Origin: Kangiella spongicola
GTDB lineage: Bacteria > Pseudomonadota > Gammaproteobacteria > Enterobacterales > Kangiellaceae
NCBI RefSeq assembly: GCF_003194565.2
Contig: NZ_QICH01000002.1
Coordinates: 186,001-250,000, forward strand
Direction: 5' to 3'
DNA: 64,000 nt
A program made the position numbers and the translations under genes. The notes beneath the pieces are model-generated. The model ran no database searches. It was not told the DNA's origin and worked only from the letters and a program-made list of their open reading frames with translations. Shown piece by piece: positions 57,754 to 64,000 of the stretch (the stretch's first letter is position 1; each line of letters begins with the position of its first letter).

Positions 57754-57781
57754 AATATAATTTATACAAATAGATTGTCAA
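57754..57781 (-). promoter_or_regulatory. Promoter of the lysine leader and fusion gene
   Basis: Perfect TTGACA (57776-57781), 16-base spacer, TATATT (57754-57759) on the minus strand. Transcription should begin at or within a few bases of the leader ATG. Confidence 0.75.
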
Positions 57782-57792
57782 TAAAAATAGGG

Positions 57793-58260
57793 TTATTTTC
57801 GGCGCTTAGCTTTAAAAAAAGCTTTGAGTTGTGCTGAACATTGCTCTTTTAACAAGCCCGAATCAACTTCGCAGTGGTGATTAAATGGATCATGACGTAA
57901 AATATTAAGTACGCTCCCACCAGCCCCTGTACGCGGATCTTCTGTGGCATAAACGACCCTTGATACCCTAGCGTGAACTAATGCCATGGCACACATAGCG
58001 CAAGGCTCTAGAGTCACATACAAAGTCGTATCCACTAAACGGTAGTTCTCAAGCGCTTGACCTGCCTCACGCAAAGCCACAACTTCAGCGTGCGCCGTGG
58101 GATCATTACTCAATATTGGCTGATTAAAGCCCTCGGCAATAACCCCGCCATCCTTCACTAAAACCGCACCCACCGGCACCTCGCCCTTCTCCTTAGCGAC
58201 TTCCGCTAACTCAAAAGCTCGTTGCATGTAGTCGTGATCTTGATCGGTGAAGTCAGTCAT
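57793..58260 (-). CDS. tadA: tRNA-specific adenosine deaminase TadA
   Basis: Converts A34 to inosine in tRNA-Arg(ACG). 155 residues of the cytidine deaminase fold, with the zinc ligand and proton shuttle in HAEVVALREAG and the Cys pair in PCAMCAMAL. The tail RVSRVVYATEDPRTGAGGS fits TadA. It lies between guaA and the lysine leader on the same strand. Confidence 0.94.
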   Translation of the reverse strand: MTDFTDQDHDYMQRAFELAEVAKEKGEVPVGAVLVKDGGVIAEGFNQPILSNDPTAHAEVVALREAGQALENYRLVDTTLYVTLEPCAMCAMALVHARVSRVVYATEDPRTGAGGSVLNILRHDPFNHHCEVDSGLLKEQCSAQLKAFFKAKRRK

Positions 58261-58356
58261 TGTCTTGTATGTTAGGCTAGGTGATAAGTTGCTAACCCAC
58301 CCTATATGCTATAGCTTGTGGGGAAAAGGCTTATTACATAAGCCACAAAGTATTTA

Positions 58357-58495
58357 TTAGCGAAAAGAAACATACGATTTTTCGTTTTATGCTAGGCGGA
58401 AACTCGCGCAAAGAAGGAGTGTACACACAGTACATGACTGATTGAGCAAGTTTCCAACACCGCAGAAATTGAAAAAGATATGTTTATTTCGCTAA
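58357..58495. repeat. Palindromic element II, copy 3 (directly after guaA stop)
   Basis: The outer arms TTAGCGAAA...AAACATA at 58357 on and the complement of TTAGCGAAA...AAACATA ending at 58495 abut the guaA stop codon. The boxes are AGGC (left) and AACAC (right). The inner perfect arms GGAAACT / AGTTTCC are at 58398-58404 and 58449-58455. The core is GGAG with TGTAC/GTACA (58420-58434) and TGA, then TTGAGC. Same architecture as copies 1 and 2 with entirely different arm sequence. Confidence 0.75.
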
Positions 58496-60073
58496 TTATT
58501 CCCACTCAATGGTGGCTGGCGGTTTCGAGGAAATATCATAAGTAACTCGAGAAATACCGTCCACTTCATTAATGATACGACCAGAGACATGCTCTAGGAA
58601 ATCATATGGTAAGTGTGCCCAGCGAGCAGTCATAAAGTCGATGGTTTCTACCGCACGAAGTGCTACGACATAATCATATTTACGACCATCACCCATCACG
58701 CCTACCGATCTTACTGGTAAGAATACGGTGAATGACTGGCTCGTTTTGTGGTAAAGATCATGCTTATAAAGCTCTTCAATGAAGATTGCATCGGCACGAC
58801 GAAGTAAGTCAGCATATTCTTTTTTAACTTCACCTAAGATACGAACGCCTAAACCTGGGCCTGGGAACGGATGACGGTAAAGCATGTCGTAAGGTAAGCC
58901 TAATTCAAGGCCGATTTTACGAACTTCATCTTTGAATAGTTCACGTAAAGGCTCTACAAGTTTCAATTCCATCTTTTCAGGCAGACCACCAACGTTGTGG
59001 TGAGACTTAATGACGTGTGCTTTGCCTGTTTTAGCGCCCGCAGACTCAATCACGTCTGGGTAAATTGTACCTTGTGCTAACCACTTTGCGTTGGTCAGCT
59101 TTTTAGACTCTTCATCGAAGATATCAATAAACACTTTACCGATAATCTTACGCTTCGCTTCTGGCTCGTCGACACCTTTAAGCTCGTCTAGGAAGCGGTC
59201 TTCTGCATCAATGCGAATAATGTTTAGGCCGAACTTATCGCCAAACATCGCCATCACTTGGTCCGCTTCGTTGAGGCGTAATAAACCATTATCAACGAAT
59301 ACACAGGTTAAGTTTTCGCCAATAGCGCGGTGTAACAACATTGCAGTAACCGAAGAATCAACACCGCCAGAAAGGCCTAGTACGACTTTGTCGTCACCAA
59401 CTTGCTCTTTGATTTGCTCAATCGCATCATCAATAATGTTTTCAGCAGTCCACAAACGCTCACATCCACAAATCTCTGTGACAAAGCGCTCTAACATGCG
59501 GCCGCCTTGTTTCGTGTGTGTTACTTCCGCGTGGAACTGAATACCGTAGTAAGGCTTTTCTTTGTGTGCCATAGCTGCGATTGGTGCATTATCGCTAGAA
59601 GCAATCACTTCAAAGGTCTCAGGGACTTCTAATACTTTATCGCCGTGACTCATCCAAACGTCGAGCAATGCTTTACCTTCGGCATCGATTCTGTCTTCGA
59701 TTCCGTCTAATAAATCATTTGGAGTATTGATATACACTTCGGCATAGCCAAACTCACGCTTCTCAGAACCGCCAACTTTGCCACCAAATTGGTAGGCCAT
59801 TGTTTGCATGCCGTAGCAGATTCCAAGTACCGGAATACCAAGCTCGAACACTAGTTCTGGTGCTCTTGGCGTACCTTCGCCCGATACCGACTCAGGGCCA
59901 CCCGATAGAATAATGCCTTGCGGATTAAACTCTCGAATATAGTCATCGCTAACGTCAAAAGGCACCAACTCACAGTAAACACCAATCTCACGAACTCGAC
60001 GAGCAATTAACTGTGTGTATTGAGAACCAAAGTCCAAAATCAATATACGCTGATCATGAATATCTGTTTGCAT
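58496..60073 (-). CDS. guaA: GMP synthase (glutamine-hydrolysing)
   Basis: Converts XMP to GMP. N-terminal class I amidotransferase (nucleophile Cys in GICYGMQTM, His/Glu in QFHAEVTHT), ATP-pyrophosphatase domain with the P-loop LSGGVDSSV, and dimerisation domain ending [14 protein letters not shown]. 525 residues, as in E. coli. Downstream of guaB with a partial terminator between; its 3' end meets a long palindromic element. Confidence 0.97.
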   Translation of the reverse strand: MQTDIHDQRILILDFGSQYTQLIARRVREIGVYCELVPFDVSDDYIREFNPQGIILSGGPESVSGEGTPRAPELVFELGIPVLGICYGMQTMAYQFGGKVGGSEKREFGYAEVYINTPNDLLDGIEDRIDAEGKALLDVWMSHGDKVLEVPETFEVIASSDNAPIAAMAHKEKPYYGIQFHAEVTHTKQGGRMLERFVTEICGCERLWTAENIIDDAIEQIKEQVGDDKVVLGLSGGVDSSVTAMLLHRAIGENLTCVFVDNGLLRLNEADQVMAMFGDKFGLNIIRIDAEDRFLDELKGVDEPEAKRKIIGKVFIDIFDEESKKLTNAKWLAQGTIYPDVIESAGAKTGKAHVIKSHHNVGGLPEKMELKLVEPLRELFKDEVRKIGLELGLPYDMLYRHPFPGPGLGVRILGEVKKEYADLLRRADAIFIEELYKHDLYHKTSQSFTVFLPVRSVGVMGDGRKYDYVVALRAVETIDFMTARWAHLPYDFLEHVSGRIINEVDGISRVTYDISSKPPATIEWE

Positions 60074-60125
60074 CTTCTTACCTTTCTAGGTTAGCTAGTC
60101 GTCATACGCTACTTGCGTATCACTT

Positions 60126-60162
60126 AAAAAATCAAAAAGCCGCAGCTAAATTTCTGCGGCTT
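60126..60162 (-). terminator. Terminator in the guaB-guaA gap
   Basis: Minus strand AAGCCGCAG / CTGCGGCTT stem followed by TTTGATTTTTT. It suggests that guaA has additional control or is partly uncoupled from guaB. Confidence 0.82.
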
Positions 60163-60264
60163 GGTTTGTCCGTCTTTTAGAAGCACTTCTAAACATAACG
60201 CTGGAAAAATCCTCAAGGTCAAGGCAAATCAATTTGAATTTGCGGAGATTGAGTTTTTTAACAG

Positions 60265-61725
60265 TTAGACTCTATAATTAGGGGCTTCCTTGGTGATTGA
60301 AACATCATGCACATGACTCTCGCTCATGCCGGCACTTGTGACTCTCACAAACTGAGCTTTAGTACGAACTTCTTCAATCGTTCTACAGCCCGTTAGCCCC
60401 ATGCTTGAACGTAATCCGCCCATCATCTGATGAACGATTGTTGTCATGTAGCCTTTATAAGGAACACGACCCTCAATACCTTCTGGAACTAATTTATCGG
60501 CTGCGTTCGAACTTTGGAAGTAACGATCCGCTGAACTGTTTTTCTGTGACATGGCGCCTAATGAGCCCATACCACGGTACGATTTATAAGAACGACCTTG
60601 GTAAAGCTCTACTTCGCCTGGTGCTTCTTCTGTTCCGGCTAGCATCGAGCCAACCATAACGCAGTGTGCTCCTGCTGCAATTGCTTTACACATATCGCCT
60701 GAGAAGCGGATACCGCCATCTGATATAAACGGCACACCTGAACCTTCAAGTTCTTTAGCAACACTTGAGATTGCTGAAACTTGTGGCACACCAACACCAG
60801 TTACGATACGCGTAGTACAGATAGAGCCTGGGCCAATACCAACTTTAACGCCGTCGGCGCCTGCATCGACTAGAGCACGAGCGCCCGCGGCTGTCGCTAC
60901 GTTGCCACCGATTACTTGTTTGTCTGGATAGTTCTGTTTAACCCACTTAATGCGGTCTAGAACGCCTTGTGAGTGACCATGAGAGGTATCAACAAGAATA
61001 ATATCAACGCCAGCTTCAACGATAGCTGCTACTCGGTCTGGCGTTTCAGAGCCAGTGCCCACAGCAGCGCCCACACGTAAATGACCATAGCGGTCTTTAC
61101 AAGCGTTTGGCTTGCTTTCTGCGTTGTTAATGTCTTTAACTGTGATCATGCCTTTCAGATCGAACTTATCATTCACGACCAACAGTTTTTCAATTCTGTG
61201 AGTGTGTAACTTGTCCAAGATTTCTTCTTGGCTTGCACCTTCAGTTACTGTCACTAGACGCTCTTTTGGCGTCATTACTGATGAAACAGGTTGTCCATCA
61301 CGATTTTCAAAACGGATATCGCGGTTAGTCACTATACCGACTAACTGATCACCTTCAACCACAGGCATACCAGAAATACCGTATTCCTGAGTCATAGATC
61401 TCAGTTGGCCTACAGTTGTATCGGGGGTGACAGTGATAGGATCGCTTACAACACCGCTTTCGAATTTTTTCACGCGGCGAACATGCTCGGCTTGTTGCTC
61501 GATAGACATATTTTTGTGAATAAAGCCCATCCCGCCTTCTTGCGCAAGTGCAATTGCAAGACTTGATTCTGTTACAGTATCCATTGCTGCTGAAACAAGT
61601 GGGATATTTAGAGCGAACTCACGGGTAATTTTAGTACGCAAATCAGCGTCTGCTGGAAGGACTGTAGAGTGTCCCGGTACTAATAAAACGTCGTCAAAGG
61701 TTAGAGCTTCCTCTATAATGCGCAT
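60265..61725 (-). CDS. guaB: IMP dehydrogenase
   Basis: NAD-dependent conversion of IMP to XMP, the rate-limiting step to guanine nucleotides. TIM barrel interrupted by two CBS domains (about 95-205). The catalytic Cys loop is [13 protein letters not shown], and the mobile flap RGMGSLGAM follows. Starting at [19 protein letters not shown] gives 486 residues, in line with E. coli; a GTG four codons upstream is possible. Divergent from xseA, the conserved arrangement. Confidence 0.96.
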   Translation of the reverse strand: MRIIEEALTFDDVLLVPGHSTVLPADADLRTKITREFALNIPLVSAAMDTVTESSLAIALAQEGGMGFIHKNMSIEQQAEHVRRVKKFESGVVSDPITVTPDTTVGQLRSMTQEYGISGMPVVEGDQLVGIVTNRDIRFENRDGQPVSSVMTPKERLVTVTEGASQEEILDKLHTHRIEKLLVVNDKFDLKGMITVKDINNAESKPNACKDRYGHLRVGAAVGTGSETPDRVAAIVEAGVDIILVDTSHGHSQGVLDRIKWVKQNYPDKQVIGGNVATAAGARALVDAGADGVKVGIGPGSICTTRIVTGVGVPQVSAISSVAKELEGSGVPFISDGGIRFSGDMCKAIAAGAHCVMVGSMLAGTEEAPGEVELYQGRSYKSYRGMGSLGAMSQKNSSADRYFQSSNAADKLVPEGIEGRVPYKGYMTTIVHQMMGGLRSSMGLTGCRTIEEVRTKAQFVRVTSAGMSESHVHDVSITKEAPNYRV

Positions 61726-61778
61726 AGGGTGTACCACGTATTATTTAACGTCAATGCGACAGGCACTGACTTGATGAA

Positions 61779-61815
61779 GCGCGTTATTATAACGCGCCCA
61801 TAGCACGCAGGTAAA
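61779..61815 (-). promoter_or_regulatory. guaB promoter overlapping a perfect palindrome
   Basis: Minus strand TTTACC (61810-61815), 18-base spacer, TATAAT (61786-61791) and a GC-rich discriminator AACGCGC. The -10 box sits inside the 19-base perfect inverted repeat GCGCGTTATTATAACGCGC (61779-61797), shared with the divergent xseA side. The discriminator suits stringent control; the palindrome could be an operator. Confidence 0.6.
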
Positions 61816-61854
61816 TAGGTATCAACCAAATAACTTAAGCATTTGTCTCAAATT

Positions 61855-63204
61855 ATGATAAAACCGATTTTAGAACCACAAAAACCGACACAACAACGCA
61901 AAGTTTACTCAGTTACCGAACTGGCGCTAAACGTAAGACGCCAGTTAGAACAAGAAATCGGTCAAATTTGGATTACCGGCGAAATATCAAATCTAGCAAC
62001 GCCACGCTCAGGGCACTGGTACTTTACCCTAAAAGATTCTGACGCCCAGTTACGTTGTGCTATGTTCAAAAACCGTAATCGCGGCGTTCGTTTTACCCCT
62101 GAAGATGGCCAACAAGTCTTGATGCGTGCCAAGCTTAGCCTTTATGAGCCAAGGGGTGACTTGCAGTTAATCGGCGAATATATGGAGCCTGCTGGCGAAG
62201 GGGCATTACAGATAGCCTTTGCTCGCCTTAAGCAAAAGCTAAATAACGAAGGTCTCTTTGCTCCAGAACTGAAGCGACCAATTCCGACCTTTCCCAACAA
62301 AATAGGCATTATCACCTCGGCAACTGGTGCCGCCATACGTGACGTTCTAACCGTCTTAAAGCGCCGTATGCCCCATGTTCCAGTGATCATTTACCCAAGC
62401 CAAGTGCAAGGCGAAAAAGCCGCCAAAACCATTATCGAGCAGCTCAAGGTTGCTAACCAACGTAACGAGTGTGATGTATTGCTGGTTACACGTGGCGGCG
62501 GTTCGCTCGAAGATTTGTGGTGCTTTAATGACGAGCAGTTAGCTAGAGAAATTCGCAACAGCAAGATTCCCGTTGTGTCGGCAGTTGGCCACGAGGTCGA
62601 TACCTCTATCAGTGATTTAGTAGCAGACTTGCGAGCCCCCACTCCTTCTGCCGCTGCTGAAGTGTTGGTACCTAACCGCGTTGATATTATCCATAAATTT
62701 CAAACTCTCGAGCGTCGCTTAACCAATGAGTTCCAACACAAACTTCAGATCCAACAAGCAAAACTCGATAAATTAGTCGCTAAAATCGTACACCCTAAAC
62801 AACGTTTGGCACAAAGCGAAGCCGACCTGAATCGCCTGATTAAACAACTTAAAGTCGCACAAAAGCGTTATCTCGAGCAGAAAACTTTTAACCTAAACAA
62901 TGCTAGATCGTGCTTGCAAAGCTACAAGCCAGAAAGACACTTAGAGCAATCTCAACAAAAGTTAGACGCATGGTTAAAGCAATTAAACCAAGCTATGAAG
63001 CAACAGTTAGGGGAATCACGACAAGCCTTCGCGCTAACCGCACAAAAGCTGAATGATATTAGTCCTTTAGCAACACTAGATCGTGGATATACGATTACTC
63101 AAGACGAAAATGGTAAGGCATTGCGTACAGCGAAAGACGCAAAAAAGGCTAAAAAGTTAATAACAAAGTTTAAGGATGGGGAAATAGAAAGTAAGCCACA
63201 ATAG
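61855..63204 (+). CDS. xseA: Exodeoxyribonuclease VII large subunit
   Basis: Forms ExoVII with XseB and degrades single-stranded DNA from both ends. N-terminal OB domain (VTELALNVRRQLEQEIGQ, WITGEISN, GHWYFTLKD), central catalytic domain (TSATGAAIRDVL, TRGGGSLEDLW, VGHEVDTSI) and a long C-terminal coiled coil. 449 residues from the ATG at 61855; a TTG four codons upstream is possible. Divergent from guaB. Confidence 0.94.
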   Translation: MIKPILEPQKPTQQRKVYSVTELALNVRRQLEQEIGQIWITGEISNLATPRSGHWYFTLKDSDAQLRCAMFKNRNRGVRFTPEDGQQVLMRAKLSLYEPRGDLQLIGEYMEPAGEGALQIAFARLKQKLNNEGLFAPELKRPIPTFPNKIGIITSATGAAIRDVLTVLKRRMPHVPVIIYPSQVQGEKAAKTIIEQLKVANQRNECDVLLVTRGGGSLEDLWCFNDEQLAREIRNSKIPVVSAVGHEVDTSISDLVADLRAPTPSAAAEVLVPNRVDIIHKFQTLERRLTNEFQHKLQIQQAKLDKLVAKIVHPKQRLAQSEADLNRLIKQLKVAQKRYLEQKTFNLNNARSCLQSYKPERHLEQSQQKLDAWLKQLNQAMKQQLGESRQAFALTAQKLNDISPLATLDRGYTITQDENGKALRTAKDAKKAKKLITKFKDGEIESKPQ

Positions 63205-63220
63205 GCTTACTTTCTTAAAA

Positions 63221-64000
63221 TCATTTCTTGCCGAACTTCTTAATAGCACGCTTTTTCTTTAAGCGTTGACGACGTGACAGTTCACGACTCTTGTTGGTCT
63301 TATCCGCAAAGGGATTATCACCCTCTTTGGTTTCAAGCCGAATTGGCGTACCAATTAGATTAAGCTTCTTACGGAAGAAATTAATCAAGTAGCGCTTATA
63401 ACTTTCCTGAAGTTTACTCACCTGTTTACCGTGTATAACGATAATTGGCGGATTATGACCACCTGGGTGGGCGTAACGTAGTTTAATACGGCGGCCTTTA
63501 ATGGCTGGCGGCTGATGACGCTCATAAGCTTGCTCTAAGAGACGCGTCAGTTGTGAAGCCGACATCTCGATCAGGGCACTCTCCCATGCTTCATCAACGG
63601 ATTCCCACAAATGCCCAACATTAGAGCCATGCAAAGCTGAAATAAAGTGTATTCGTGCAAAATCAACAAAACCTAAGCGACGATCGATTTCAACCTTAAC
63701 TTCTTCACGCTGCTCTTCGGTCATGCCATCCCACTTGTTGATAGCAATCACCATCGAACGACCGGCATCAATAACATGACTAATTAAACTTAAGTCTTGA
63801 TCGGTAATAGGCTCTCTAGCGTCCATCACCATAACAACGACATTGGAGTCACCAATGGCTTGCAATGTTTTCAAGACTGAGAATTTCTCTACTGCCTCTT
63901 TAACTTTGCCTCGACGGCGCACACCAGCGGTGTCAATCAAAGTATAAGGCTTGCCACGACGCTCCATTTCGATATAAATACTATCGCGAGTCGTTCCTGG
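63221..64000 (-). CDS. der: GTPase Der (EngA), C-terminal part (cut by window end)
   Basis: Ribosome-assembly GTPase. The frame is open to the window edge, giving about 259 residues. The second G domain is present from [12 protein letters not shown] (G2), through [11 protein letters not shown] (G3) and NKWDG (G4) to SALHG (G5), followed by the KH-like C-terminal domain ([20 protein letters not shown]) and a basic tail. The first G domain lies outside the window. Convergent with xseA, 16 bases apart. Confidence 0.95.
   Translation of the reverse strand, partial: PGTTRDSIYIEMERRGKPYTLIDTAGVRRRGKVKEAVEKFSVLKTLQAIGDSNVVVMVMDAREPITDQDLSLISHVIDAGRSMVIAINKWDGMTEEQREEVKVEIDRRLGFVDFARIHFISALHGSNVGHLWESVDEAWESALIEMSASQLTRLLEQAYERHQPPAIKGRRIKLRYAHPGGHNPPIIVIHGKQVSKLQESYKRYLINFFRKKLNLIGTPIRLETKEGDNPFADKTNKSRELSRRQRLKKKRAIKKFGKK

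Noticed and set aside
57556-57800. Lysine riboswitch (L-box) upstream of the aspartokinase fusion
   Set aside because: The space is largely filled by the leader frame and terminator, and none of the long conserved L-box helices were recognised by eye; not excluded by computation.

Overview
The window reads as a typical chromosomal segment of a gammaproteobacterium of moderate, slightly AT-rich composition. The gene orders pyrG-kdsA-eno-ftsB-ispD, rlmD/relA-mazG, xerD-dsbC-recJ, rpsP-rimM-trmD-rplS with ffh-ypjD-corB, lptF-lptG divergent from pepA-holC-valS, and guaB-guaA divergent from xseA are all classic gammaproteobacterial arrangements. A fused aspartokinase/diaminopimelate decarboxylase, an MtaB-type methylthiotransferase and a GlyGly-CTERM M6 protease point to a marine, Kangiella-like lineage. 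That placement is inference and cannot be settled from the sequence alone.

Layout: 1-1620 holds the start of a histidine operon (partial hisC, hisG) read leftwards, preceded by two consecutive His-rich leader peptides, each with its own terminator. 1650-6685 is the pyrG-to-ispD housekeeping block. 7.1-8.1 kb has two small rightward genes. 8.1-14.9 kb is mazG-relA, a 1.6 kb repeat-rich islet with an orphan membrane protein, then rlmD and a PolB-type exonuclease. 15.0-18.9 kb is a periplasmic binding protein coupled to a BarA-like hybrid kinase. 18.9-26.1 kb holds mtaB, mscS, a lipoprotein, recJ, an Mth938-like gene, dsbC and xerD. 26.2-35.3 kb is the ribosomal/tRNA-modification/SRP cluster and its divergent membrane genes (ypjD, corB, an RND permease).

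35.3-45.1 kb is the most accessory-looking part. It contains an M6 metalloprotease with three PKD domains translationally coupled to a small lipoprotein, a secreted hydrolase followed by a DUF4785-like protein, tRNA-Leu(CAA) with a duplicated 5' half, a small Xre regulator with a membrane partner, a DUF885 protein and an RDD protein. 45.5-54.9 kb is lptG/lptF, pepA, holC, three inserted small genes, valS and a TonB-C protein. 55.0-57.8 kb is the lysine-biosynthesis fusion gene behind a lysine-rich leader peptide and attenuator. 57.8-64.0 kb is tadA, guaA, guaB, xseA and partial der.

The most interesting signals are regulatory or structural rather than coding. They are tandem his attenuators, a lysine leader-peptide attenuator with start codons placed where transcription should begin, a family of long palindromic 3'-UTR elements (three copies) whose arms vary in sequence but keep their pairing, and a second family of hairpin-rich repeats (two copies).
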